Positions 8,851 to 17,080 of a DNA stretch of 64,000 nt are shown in pieces. Location of the stretch: the NCBI RefSeq assembly GCF_004342585.1, contig NZ_SLZQ01000001.1:1-64000 (forward strand). The letters run 5' to 3'. Made by a program: the position numbers and the translations under genes. The notes beneath the pieces are model-generated. The model was not told where the DNA came from, did no database searches, and saw only the letters and a list, made by a program, of their open reading frames with translations. The stretch is from Paucimonas lemoignei. Lineage in GTDB: Bacteria > Pseudomonadota > Gammaproteobacteria > Burkholderiales > Burkholderiaceae_D. Position 1 is the first letter of the stretch. Each line of letters begins with the position of its first letter.

Positions 8851-9438
8851 CGGTCGTCGCTCCGCAGGCTAAAGGGTGATCGCCATGACGCGCCGGCCGG
8901 CAGCCTAATGATTCTCCATGCCAAAGACGGAAAACGATTGGCTAAGTACAGATGTGGCCAAGCATGCGAGTGGCGGCGGCGGCGTTCAACTTTGCGAAAT
9001 CATAGCGATGAAGACCTACAGCGACAATTTGTCTACAAAATGACAGACTGTGAAAGAAAAATTGACAATTTGCCTGTTGAGCCTTTGACTTTGTTTCTTT
9101 AATTAAATTTCAGCAAGCGTTTTTTCACATTAATTAAAAATAAATCGAAGCAGAAGGCTAATTGCCGATATTTCTGGGAGAACTGATCTGATATATGAAA
9201 ATTGGCTTCAATTGTCATTAATTATTGAACATTCTGTCAATGATTGATGTAATTGGCAAGCCAATTCATCTGTGCGACCATCGTTACGTTTGAGTAATAG
9301 GTTGGCAATAGATGCCATTGATAAAAATTTAACATCCACCTTAAAAATGGCTGGATGTAAATGGCAGAATTTTTTTGAACAAATAAAACTGGCAATCCCC
9401 CTTCAGGGGGCTTCAAGGCACAATTGGTGGAGAGACGA
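8851..9438. other. 588-base AT-rich intergenic region upstream of the SBP-scoAB operon
   Basis: No convincing gene was seen here. The open frame at 8710-9102 starts inside the OYE gene on the opposite strand and has low-complexity, shadow-like composition. The stretch from about 9040 to 9390 is clearly AT-rich. A small GC hairpin, CCCCC-TTCA-GGGGG, lies at 9397-9410, about 30 bases before the start of the binding-protein gene and probably in its leader. Promoters for the divergent OYE gene and the SBP gene must lie here. Confidence 0.6.
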
Positions 9439-10659
9439 ATGGCAATGAATTTCAAGCGCAAGTTTTTGACGGCATTAGTGATGTCTACGCTGCTCGGCGC
9501 CGGCGCGGCGCATGCAAGCAAGGATAATGTCATCCGGATCGGTGTTCTGACGGACTTTAGCGGCACCTATGCTGATATTGCTGGCAAGGGCGCGTTGACA
9601 GCGGTTGAAATGGCAGTGGAGGATTTTTCCAAAGATCGCACCGTCAACGGTAAAAAGATCGAAGTCATTTATGCCGACCATCTGAACAAGGCGGATATCG
9701 CTGCGAGCAAGGCGCGTGAATGGTATGACACTCAGGGTGTCGATATCATCGTCGATCTCGCCACCAGTAGCGCGGCTCTGGCCGTGACCGCCATCGCCGA
9801 GCAAAAGAATAAGATTGCCCTAGTTACGACTGGTGGCGCTTTGCCGCTAACGAATGACAAGTGCACGCCGGTCACGCTGCACTGGGTGTATGACACCTAT
9901 TCGCTGACCGCCGGCACCGCCAAGACCGTCGTCGATTCCGGCAAGAAGAGCTGGTATTTCATCACGGCTGATTATGTCCTTGGCCATTCCCTCGAGCAGG
10001 AAGCAGCCAAGGTGGTGAAGGCTAACGACGGAGAAGTTAAGGGCGCCGCCCGCCATCCGTTCCCAGGTAGCGATTTTTCCTCTTATCTGATGACCGCTCA
10101 ATCATCGAAGGCCGACGTGATCGCGCTGGCCAACGCTGGTTCGGACTTGGCCAACACCATTAAACAGGCGAACGAGTTCGGTATTACTACAAGCAAGCAG
10201 ACCGTTCTGCCACTGCTAATGTTCATCTCCGACGTGCATGCAATGGGTCTCAAGACTACCCAAGGCTTGACTCTGACCGAGGCGTTTTACTGGAACCGTG
10301 ATGAAAAGACGCGTGCTTGGGCAAGACGCTTTTACCAGCGCGCCGGCAAGATGCCGACTTCCGCGCAAGCAGGCGATTATTCTGGTGTCACGAACTATCT
10401 GAAGGCAGTCAAGGCGACCGGCACAACGGATACTGCAACGGTGATGAAATACTTGAAGAGCACGCCGATTGATGACGGGCTGTTTAAAGGGCAAATTCGT
10501 GCTGACGGACGCTTGGCGCATGACATGCTCCTGGTACAAGTCAAGAGCCCGGCTGAGTCGAAAGAACCTTGGGACTATTACAAGATCAAGTCGGTGATTC
10601 CGGCGGATGTGGCAACCATGCCGCTGTCGCAATCCCAGTGCAAGCTGGTCAAGAAATAA
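9439..10659 (+). CDS. ABC transporter periplasmic substrate-binding protein (branched-chain amino acid type), SBP1
   Basis: The 406-residue protein starts at ATG 9439 behind GGAGAG; an upstream TTG in frame lacks its own site. A Sec signal peptide runs to about AAHAS (residue 23-24), followed by NVIRIGVLTDFSGTYADIAG, the type I periplasmic-binding-fold opening. The DHLNKADIAASKAREWYDTQ stretch and SNDKCTP-like hinge region are shared with two other proteins in this window (minus strand from 15750, and 58106-59317). It should bind a small organic acid or amino-acid-like ligand in the periplasm. No permease or ATPase gene is adjacent. The next genes are CoA-transferase subunits, so it is an orphan SBP heading a catabolic operon. 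Confidence 0.9.
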   Translation: MAMNFKRKFLTALVMSTLLGAGAAHASKDNVIRIGVLTDFSGTYADIAGKGALTAVEMAVEDFSKDRTVNGKKIEVIYADHLNKADIAASKAREWYDTQGVDIIVDLATSSAALAVTAIAEQKNKIALVTTGGALPLTNDKCTPVTLHWVYDTYSLTAGTAKTVVDSGKKSWYFITADYVLGHSLEQEAAKVVKANDGEVKGAARHPFPGSDFSSYLMTAQSSKADVIALANAGSDLANTIKQANEFGITTSKQTVLPLLMFISDVHAMGLKTTQGLTLTEAFYWNRDEKTRAWARRFYQRAGKMPTSAQAGDYSGVTNYLKAVKATGTTDTATVMKYLKSTPIDDGLFKGQIRADGRLAHDMLLVQVKSPAESKEPWDYYKIKSVIPADVATMPLSQSQCKLVKK

Positions 10660-10690
10660 AAAGCTGCACAATGAAACAAGGCAGGAGTCT

Positions 10691-11395
10691 ATGATTAACA
10701 AAATTTATGCGAGCGCACGGGCTGCGCTCCAGGACGTGGTCGGCGATGGTCAAACCATCGCCGTGGGCGGCTTCGGGCTGTGCGGGATTCCTTCGGCGCT
10801 GATCGAAGCCTTGCGGAACAGCGGCGCCAGGAACCTGACCTGCATCAGCAACAATGCCGGCGTCGACGACTTCGGCCTTGGCTTGTTGCTGCAGACGCGC
10901 CAGATCAAGAAAATGATCGCCTCCTATGTCGGCGAGAACAAGGAGTTCGAGCGCCAGTATCTGGCTGGCGAGCTCGAGCTTGAGTTCAATCCGCAGGGCA
11001 CGCTGGCCGAACGTCTGCGCGCGGGTGGCGCCGGCATCCCGGCATTCTTTACCAAGACCGGCGTCGGCACCCAAGTTGCGCAAGGCAAGGAAACCCGCGT
11101 GTTTCGCGGCGAAACATACGTGATGGAAGAAAGCCTGACCGCCGACGTTGCCTTGGTCAAGGCCTGGAAGGCTGACAAGTCGGGCAACCTGATCTTCAAG
11201 CGCACGGCGCGCAACTTCAACCCGGAAGTCGCCACCGCTGGCAAGGTAACGATTGTCGAAGTGGAGGAAATCCTGGAAATCGGTCAGATCGATCCGGATG
11301 ACGTGCACTTGCCCGGCGTGTTCGTGCAGCGCCTGGTGCTGAACCCGAACCCGGAAAAACGTATCGAGCGCGTGCGTACCCGCGTGCGTCAGTAA
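10691..11395 (+). CDS. scoA: 3-oxoacid CoA-transferase subunit A
   Basis: From ATG 10691, behind GCAGGAGTCT, the protein is 234 residues, the usual size of the alpha subunit. Features are MINKIYASARAALQDVVGDG, the glycine-rich GGFGLCGIPSALI (CoA-binding), SNNAGVDDFGLG and TARNFNPE. With subunit B it moves CoA from succinyl-CoA (or another donor) to a 3-oxoacid such as acetoacetate. It sits 31 bases after SBP1 and 12 bases before subunit B. 3-Oxoadipate transferases are close relatives, so the acceptor is uncertain. Confidence 0.93.
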   Translation: MINKIYASARAALQDVVGDGQTIAVGGFGLCGIPSALIEALRNSGARNLTCISNNAGVDDFGLGLLLQTRQIKKMIASYVGENKEFERQYLAGELELEFNPQGTLAERLRAGGAGIPAFFTKTGVGTQVAQGKETRVFRGETYVMEESLTADVALVKAWKADKSGNLIFKRTARNFNPEVATAGKVTIVEVEEILEIGQIDPDDVHLPGVFVQRLVLNPNPEKRIERVRTRVRQ

Positions 11396-11407
11396 CAGGA
11401 GAAACAC

Positions 11408-12055
11408 ATGGCTTGGAGTCGTGAAGAAATGGCCGCCCGCGCCGGCCGCGAATTGCAGGACGGGTTTTACGTCAACCTGGGCATCGGCCTGCCTACCATG
11501 GTCGCGGAAAACGTGCCGCCGGGTATCGACGTCTGGCTGCAGTCGGAAAACGGCTTGATCGGCATCGGCCCGCTGCCGTATGAGGATGAGGTCGAGGCCG
11601 ACCTGATCGATGCCGCCAAACAGGCCGTCACCATCGCTCCCGGTGGCTCGATTTTTTCCTCATCCACTTCGTTTGCGATGATTCGCGGCGGCCACATGGA
11701 TTTGACGATCCTGGGCGCCATGGAAGTCAGCGAGAAGGGCGACTTGGCGAACTGGATGATCCCCGGCAAGCTCGTCAAGGGCATGGGCGGCGCGATGGAC
11801 TTGGTGGCTGGCGTGCGCCGCGTGATCGTGCTGATGGAACACACGGCCAAGAACGGCACACCGAAAATCCTGAAGGAATGCAGCCTGCCGCTGACAGGCG
11901 CCGGCGTGGTGGATCGCATCATCACCGACCTTGGCGTGCTCGACGTTACCGACCAGGGATTGCAAGTAGTTGAGATGGCACCCGGCGTGACAGCGGATGA
12001 AATGCGCAGCAAGACCGGCGCGCCGCTGACGTTCGCGGCGGGACTAGCGAACTGA
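11408..12055 (+). CDS. scoB: 3-oxoacid CoA-transferase subunit B
   Basis: This is a 215-residue beta subunit. The catalytic glutamate lies in [14 protein letters not shown] (E47), which forms the glutamyl-CoA thioester in this family. [14 protein letters not shown] and [14 protein letters not shown] are typical. It starts at an ATG preceded by ACAGGAGAAACAC. It is cotranscribed with subunit A and a small Dabb-domain gene. Together with the ketone-cleaving thiolase at the start of the window it would feed 3-oxoacids into acetyl-CoA. Confidence 0.94.
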   Translation: MAWSREEMAARAGRELQDGFYVNLGIGLPTMVAENVPPGIDVWLQSENGLIGIGPLPYEDEVEADLIDAAKQAVTIAPGGSIFSSSTSFAMIRGGHMDLTILGAMEVSEKGDLANWMIPGKLVKGMGGAMDLVAGVRRVIVLMEHTAKNGTPKILKECSLPLTGAGVVDRIITDLGVLDVTDQGLQVVEMAPGVTADEMRSKTGAPLTFAAGLAN

Positions 12056-12091
12056 CACTGATAACAAGCATAGACAGTAAAGGAACAGCAT

Positions 12092-12382
12092 ATGTTTTCA
12101 CATACGGTATTGTTGAAGTTCACGCGTTCGGATGAGGATTTTTTCAAGCAAATCCGCGACTACACCGAGCGCATGCGCGCTGAGTGCGACGGCGTCAAGG
12201 AATTGCACTTCGTGCAGAACGAGTCGTCGCGCTCGTCAGGCTTTACCCATGGCTTCATCACCAGCTTCGTTGATGAAGCTGCACATGATCGCTACCAGAA
12301 TGTTCCGGTGCATATCGAGCTAAAGCAATACATGATGCCTCACGTGAGCGATCTGGTTGTACTGGATTCGACTATCTCCTAG
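12092..12382 (+). CDS. Dabb (stress-responsive alpha/beta barrel) domain protein
   Basis: This is a 96-residue single-domain protein. It opens with MFSHTVLLKFT, has a central helix, and has the histidine-rich HDRYQNVPVHIELKQYM segment typical of dimeric Dabb ferredoxin-like barrels. Dabb proteins include polyketide cyclases and stress proteins of unknown function. It lies 36 bases after scoB and before a strong terminator, so it closes the SBP1-scoA-scoB operon. Its activity cannot be assigned. Confidence 0.85.
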   Translation: MFSHTVLLKFTRSDEDFFKQIRDYTERMRAECDGVKELHFVQNESSRSSGFTHGFITSFVDEAAHDRYQNVPVHIELKQYMMPHVSDLVVLDSTIS

Positions 12383-12407
12383 CATGGTCTTCGACCGGCG
12401 ATTTTAG

Positions 12408-12443
12408 CCGGACAGCGCTGCAAGGCGTTGTCCGGTTTTTTTT
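12408..12443 (+). terminator. Rho-independent terminator of the SBP1-scoAB-Dabb operon
   Basis: An 11-base stem (CCGGACAGCGC pairing with GCGTTGTCCGG, one G-U pair) and a 6-base loop are followed directly by eight T residues. It lies 25 bases after the Dabb stop codon. Confidence 0.92.
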
Positions 12444-12852
12444 GTGACGATGAAAAGGGGTGGCCACTGGACTTCTGCAGTTGATTGCTAGTGGCTGGAA
12501 TGGTGCATGGGTGTATTCCAGTATCGGTAGAGCCGGCTAGCGAAATGGCAGCGCAACAACCCAGATTGGCAAGGCTGCTCAAGGTCAGACATGAGTTCGT
12601 CATTGGAGCCAGTTGACCAGGAAGCTCATGGCGCGGCAGCGTGGACGCGTTGTTGTCGTTATCGGACTTGTGCGGCAACGCCATTGCAGTTGTGGTGATG
12701 GCATCCGTTTCCGCAGACATGGCGATGCGAGCCACAAGCCGGGCAGGTCGGATGCACAGAATTTGAGGGGGATATGGCAGCCTGATCGGCCTGGAAAAAC
12801 AGGCCGGTAATCGCTCGTTGATCCGGGCGACTACCGGACGAGGACAGGAAGA
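12444..12852. other. Intergenic region between convergent operons
   Basis: No supported gene is seen here; the short open frames have no recognisable family or start context. A GC-rich hairpin, CGGCCTG-N6-CAGGCCG, lies at 12787-12806. It is about 45 bases past the end of the minus-strand SDR operon but has no U-run in that orientation. It may mark the 3' end of that transcript. Confidence 0.5.
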
Positions 12853-13638
12853 TTACATGGTCTTGCGTCGAGAAGCGTTACCGCCGTCGATCGTGACGAT
12901 GGTGCCGCTAATATAGCCTGCCAGCGGTGAAGCCAGGAAGGCAAACAGGTCAGCCACTTCGTCCGGCGTCGCGGCACGCTTGGCTGGCAGGTTGCCGAAG
13001 AATTCCTGCCAGCGGCTCTCGTCGCCGAAATTGTCTTTCGCGCGGCGTTTCATCAGGCGCATGATGCGGTCGGTCGCGACCGGCCCTGGATTGACGCCGA
13101 CCACCCGGATGCCGTCATCCAGGCTGACGCCGCCGGTAGCCCGGGTAAAGGCCATCATCGCCGCGTTCAGGGTGGAACCAATCACATAAGCGGCATCCCA
13201 GTTCTCGCCGGCGCTGCCGATATTGTTCAGGATGACGCCGCTGCCGCGCTTTTTCATCTCGGCGTAGCAGGCGCGCACCAGCTCAACATAAGAAAAGATC
13301 TTCAATTCCGTGCTGGAGCGCCATTCACGGTCGGATGTGCCTTCCAGCGTTCCTGGCAGCGAATCGGCAGCGTTGTTCACCAAGATATCCACTTGCGAGA
13401 ACCTGGCGACCACCGCCTGCGCCGCACCGGCGGCAGCCAGGTCGGTCGCCATGGTCTGCACGCCGCTCCCGTATTGTTTGCGGATGGTTTCCGCGACTTC
13501 GTCGAGGGCTTTGGCGTCGCGTGCGACCAGGATTACCTCGCCGATGCCTTCGCTGGCAAGCTTGAGCGCGATCGCGCGGCCGATGCCGCGCGAAGCGCCG
13601 GTGATAAGCGCCGTTTTTCCGGCGAGCTGCAAATCCAT
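12853..13638 (-). CDS. SDR family oxidoreductase with altered catalytic Lys
   Basis: This 261-residue short-chain dehydrogenase/reductase has the cofactor motif TGASRGIG (13-20), NNAAD (88-92) and the catalytic Ser in NNIGSAG (about S142). The active-site Tyr is followed by YVIGS, so the usual YxxxK lysine is a serine (Y151, S155). The rest, DGIRVVGVNPGPVATDRI and YISGTIVTIDGG, is normal. The enzyme may use a modified mechanism or be inactive. It is the last gene of the SBP2-SDR-SDR operon and ends near a hairpin. A ketone/alcohol substrate in the same pathway as the neighbouring SDR is inferred. Confidence 0.9.
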   Translation of the reverse strand: MDLQLAGKTALITGASRGIGRAIALKLASEGIGEVILVARDAKALDEVAETIRKQYGSGVQTMATDLAAAGAAQAVVARFSQVDILVNNAADSLPGTLEGTSDREWRSSTELKIFSYVELVRACYAEMKKRGSGVILNNIGSAGENWDAAYVIGSTLNAAMMAFTRATGGVSLDDGIRVVGVNPGPVATDRIMRLMKRRAKDNFGDESRWQEFFGNLPAKRAATPDEVADLFAFLASPLAGYISGTIVTIDGGNASRRKTM

Positions 13639-13659
13639 GCTGATTCCTTTCCAGCCGTC

Positions 13660-14421
13660 TCAGGCGACAATGAAACCGCCGTCAATCGGCAGGATCTGTC
13701 CGGTGGTAACACGCGATTCGTCAGATGCCAGGTACAGCGCGGCGCAGGCGATCTCATGCGGGGTAGGCAGGCCTAGCATCTGGCCTTTTGCAAGCTGGTT
13801 CACGACACCACCGTTATCCTCGGCGATCACCTTGAGTATGCGATCGGTGCTGGTCGCCCCCGGTGCCAGCGCATTGACCCGCACTTTTTGCGGCGCATAT
13901 TCGACAGCCATTGAGCGGGTGAGGGCGCTGATGGCGCCCTTGGCCGCGGTATAGGAATCCTTCTTGGGAATACCCGTCAGGGCAAACACCGAAGTGGTGT
14001 TGATCACCGAGCCGCCGCCAGCCTTGATTATTTCGGGAATGCCGTAGCGGCAGCCGAGCCAAGTGCCGAACAGGTCTATCTTGATAGAGCGCCAGAATTC
14101 CTCCAGTGGTGCTTCAGTGACCGAGTTGTCGTGCACGCTAGAGCCGCCGACGTTGTTGTACAGGACATTGAGCTTGCCAAATTCGCCGACAGTGGCCCTG
14201 ACCATGTTTTCGACGCTTTTTTCATCGGTCACATCGGTGGCAACGAACATGGCGGTGCCGCCTTGCGCCATCGCCTGTCGCACCGTTTCCCTGCCGGCTG
14301 CTTCATCGCGCTCGGCGACAATGACTTTTGCGCCTTCCTGCGCAAACAGGATGGCGCTTGCCCGGCCAATGCCGCTGCCGGCGCCGGTGATGATTGCCAC
14401 TTTTCCTTCCAGTCGTCCCAT
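13660..14421 (-). CDS. SDR family NAD(P)-dependent oxidoreductase
   Basis: This 253-residue protein has a complete classical SDR motif set: TGAGSGIG (12-19), YNNVGG (88-93), catalytic S144, and Y157/K161 in YTAAK. VRVNALAPGATSTDRI and TGQILPIDGGF complete the fold. It interconverts a hydroxyl and a carbonyl group with NAD(P)H. It lies between the frameshifted SBP2 gene and the second SDR, 21 bases upstream of the latter, so it is in the same operon. Confidence 0.92.
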   Translation of the reverse strand: MGRLEGKVAIITGAGSGIGRASAILFAQEGAKVIVAERDEAAGRETVRQAMAQGGTAMFVATDVTDEKSVENMVRATVGEFGKLNVLYNNVGGSSVHDNSVTEAPLEEFWRSIKIDLFGTWLGCRYGIPEIIKAGGGSVINTTSVFALTGIPKKDSYTAAKGAISALTRSMAVEYAPQKVRVNALAPGATSTDRILKVIAEDNGGVVNQLAKGQMLGLPTPHEIACAALYLASDESRVTTGQILPIDGGFIVA

Positions 14422-14483
14422 GATTTACCCCATTTATTTTAAAAATTCGAGCCTGCTTCAGGCTCATGGCTGAATGCCGGAAC

Positions 14484-14507
14484 GGGAGCGGTCTTGCGGC
14501 CGCTCCC
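14484..14507 (-). promoter_or_regulatory. GC-rich hairpin between SBP2 and SDR genes
   Basis: GGGAGCGG and CCGCTCCC form a perfect 8-base stem with an 8-base loop in the gap after the SBP2 gene. No U-run follows. Such intra-operon hairpins after binding-protein genes commonly protect the upstream mRNA or attenuate read-through. A similar element follows SBP3. Confidence 0.55.
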
Positions 14508-14531
14508 ACGAACCTCACGTGTCGTAATGGC

Positions 14532-15750
14532 TTACGACTTCTTAACCAGTGAACAGACACTGTCAGACAGTGGGCGGTAAGCCTCGTCACCGGGCACGAC
14601 CTGCTTGACTGTCAACAAATCCCATGGGCCCTTCGATTCCGACGGCTTTTTGGCCTGCATGAAATACATGTCGTGAACCATACGGCCATCGACCCGGATC
14701 TTGCCGTTCTCTGCAAAGAAATCCTTGATTGGGGCGGCTTTCATTTTCTCGATCACTGGCTCGGTAGTGGTCGTGCCGGCTGCCGCAATCGACTTCAGGT
14801 AATGCATGGTGGCGGAATAGGCGCCAGCCTGGATCATGGTCGGCATTGCCTTATGTTGCTCGAAGAAACGCTGTGACCATGCGCGGGTTTCCTGGTTGCG
14901 GTCCCAGTAGAAGCCGGTGGTGAATTGCGCGCCCTGGACGCGGTCCAGTCCGACGCCGCGGATGTCAGTCTCGAAAATGTAGAATGGGGCGAGCACCTGC
15001 TTGCCGGAGGTGCCCAAGCCGAACTCGGCTGCCTGGCGCAAGGTATTCTGCAGGTCTCGGCCGGCATTGGCCAGCCCAATCACCTTAGGCTTGGCGCCTT
15101 GGGCCTGCATTAGGTAAGCGCCAAAATCGGACGGGGCGGCCGGATGCTTGACGCTGCCGATCACCTTGCCCCCCTTGGACTGAATTGCCCTGGCCGCATC
15201 GGCCTCCAGCGAGTGGCCGAAGGCGTAGTCCACAGTCAGAAAGTACCAAGTGTCGTCGCTGCCTTTTGTCAGTGCCTTGCCGGTCACGTTTGCCAGCGAA
15301 TAGGTATCGAACACATACTGGATGCCGTAGGGCGAGCATTCCTCGTTGGTCAGACGCGAGGTGCCGGAGCCGGCAAAGATTGTCAGCTTTTTCTTTTCTG
15401 CGCCCAGGCGTTGCAGCATCAGTGCCGAAGACGAGTCGGTGGACTCGATGATCATGTCGATGTTGTCGCGGTCGTACCATTCGCGGGCACGCGCAGCAGC
15501 GATATCAATCTTGTTGAGGTAATCAGCGGTCAGTACTTCGATCGGACGGTTCAGTACCTTGCCGCCGAAGTCAGCGACGGCCATCTTGACGGCGACAGCG
15601 ACGCCAGGACCGCCGAATGCAGAATAGGGGCCGGTCATATCTACCAGCACGCCAATTTTTACTGGAGCGGCCTTCCTGTGCCATTGCTGATCCAGCCAGC
15701 GCTATTGCGGCACTCTTAACAATTAAAGCAAGCGGCTTTGAAATTTTCAT
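14532..15750 (-). pseudogene. ABC transporter substrate-binding protein SBP2, frameshifted after the signal peptide
   Basis: The intact part (14532-15650, 372 residues) begins at VLVDMTGPYSAFGGPG and matches SBP1 and SBP3 of this window throughout, including TADYLNKIDIAAARAREWYD. The expected start lies further upstream at ATG 15750, with a GGAGAC site before it. From there a clean signal peptide is read: MKISKPLALIVKSAAIALAG, then SAMAQE. It is out of frame by one base with the mature domain. Removing one base from GGCC at about 15669-15672 restores AQE-AAPVKIGVLVDMTG. The rest shows no decay, so this is either a sequencing error or a very recent mutation. As written, the gene would not yield an exported protein. 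It heads an operon with two SDR genes and has no adjacent permease. Confidence 0.85.
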
Positions 15751-16008
15751 CGTTTGTCTCCGGTCTATTTATAATTCGTTAAAGCGCAACGCAAACTTAA
15801 AAATCTCACGTCGTCATTAAGCAGGGCAAAGCAAAAAGATGGTTTCTCAGCAGCTTTATGGCGTTATTACGTGACTGGGACATAGTCAATCACTAAGCCG
15901 TTTTTGACAATATGCTTCAGACTGAACAGACTGTAATGTTATTTTGAACAATCAAACGCGCCTGTTACTGAATCGAGGCTGTAAAAACGTTCGGAAAATA
16001 ACAGGCAT
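15751..16008. other. AT-rich leader and promoter region of the SBP2 operon
   Basis: No gene is visible in this AT-rich stretch. On the minus strand a TATAAA-like -10 lies about 25 bases before the SBP2 start, with only a weak TTGCGT -35 candidate at 15-base spacing. Confidence 0.4.
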
Positions 16009-16248
16009 GTGAGAAATTTTTATTGCGATGGTGGATCGGCTGTCGGCCAGGCAGGCGAAACGCTGGATATTTGCTTGATTGAGGTTGATGAAGACCGCGT
16101 GGTGTTCAAGGCAGCGCCCGATATTCATCGCCACATTTTGACCGCCTGGCGTGACAGGGCTAATGCCTATAGCAGGACCATCGACGTGACGGATTTCCGC
16201 AGTGTAAACACCGTTTACTCTGATTTAACCAAGCATGTGGGCGAATGA
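16009..16248 (+). CDS. Small hypothetical protein (79 aa)
   Basis: This 79-residue frame has a GTG start and no strong ribosome site. It reads as plausible protein (acidic, balanced composition, no low complexity) and nothing overlaps it. The segment AGETLDICLIEV followed by EDRVVFKAAPDIHRHI resembles CsrA (GETL, then strand, then P-x-x-x-x-H-R-x-x-I) but lacks one strand, so the likeness may be chance. It lies between SBP2 and marC, divergent from the former. Function unknown. Whether it is expressed is uncertain. Confidence 0.4.
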   Translation: MRNFYCDGGSAVGQAGETLDICLIEVDEDRVVFKAAPDIHRHILTAWRDRANAYSRTIDVTDFRSVNTVYSDLTKHVGE

Positions 16249-16358
16249 ACGCCAGTCGTAGTGAGGTTTAGGATTTCGCCATGGATAGCTCATCTCAGCA
16301 AATCTATTTTCAATCCGGTTCGACATGAACATGTGACCGGGTTGCGCTGCAATGCCCC

Positions 16359-17000
16359 TCACTGTCCCGGACTAAGCAAGGGAAATAGCTGCCGCAATCC
16401 GGAAGCGGTCATTTCAATCGCCATGGCAGCAAGAATGAAGCCGCCGATGCGTTCGACGACATCCAGCGTGGAGCGGCGGATCTGGCGTTCCGTCTGGCTG
16501 GCGACCCAGAAGCTGACCCAGCATCCCAGGCCCACGAGCAGAATCGGAAGAATGACGTGAATGAGATCGGCTTGGGTTTGCCAGGCATTGTTTCCCATGA
16601 CATAGCTGAATGCAGCGGGGCCGGCAAGCAGAGGGACGGCCAGTGGAACGATGGACAAGCGCCTTGATCCAGGATCGCCGCCGTCTGGTGGCAAGCCCTT
16701 GAAGCTGGTTTCCTTGCCAAGGACCATCGCGATGGCGAGCAGCAATACGATGATGCCGCCGCCTACCTGCATTGCACCCAGCGATACGCCGAGAAAACCA
16801 AGCAGGGGCATGCCCATGAAGGTTGCGATCAGGAGTGCTACTGTGACGGTGATGGCGATGCTGCGGGCAAAGCGCGATTTGTGCCTGGCATCCAGGCTAT
16901 GGACTTCGGCCAGGAAGATCGGGATCATGGTCACCGGCCCGACCAGGGCGAATAGCGTGACGGTTTTCTTGAGCGTGAGCGCAGCGATGGTAAGCAGCAT
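16359..17000 (-). CDS. MarC family integral membrane protein
   Basis: This 213-residue, highly hydrophobic protein has about six membrane segments. The MarC/UPF0056 hallmark LSIVPLAVPLLAGPAAFSYV is present at about residues 113-132, and the N-terminus LFALVGPVTMIPIFL is typical. The family has no firmly established function despite its multiple-antibiotic-resistance name. It is a lone gene upstream of the GGDEF-EAL gene's 3' end on the same strand, 80 bases apart. Transport activity cannot be inferred. Confidence 0.88.
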   Translation of the reverse strand: MLLTIAALTLKKTVTLFALVGPVTMIPIFLAEVHSLDARHKSRFARSIAITVTVALLIATFMGMPLLGFLGVSLGAMQVGGGIIVLLLAIAMVLGKETSFKGLPPDGGDPGSRRLSIVPLAVPLLAGPAAFSYVMGNNAWQTQADLIHVILPILLVGLGCWVSFWVASQTERQIRRSTLDVVERIGGFILAAMAIEMTASGLRQLFPLLSPGQ

Positions 17001-17080
17001 TGTTTCAAGGCCTCCTGCTGCACGAGTCTATCCCTCGGCCAAGATCCAATTGTGATGAATATCACCAGAGGCGGTTAATG

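Noticed and set aside
8710-9102. A 130-codon plus-strand frame over the OYE start and leader
   Set aside because: It overlaps the OYE gene antisense, has no ribosome site, and its composition is not protein-like.
16009-16248. Calling the 79-residue protein CsrA
   Set aside because: Only a short stretch resembles CsrA, one strand is missing and the start is not alike; kept as hypothetical.
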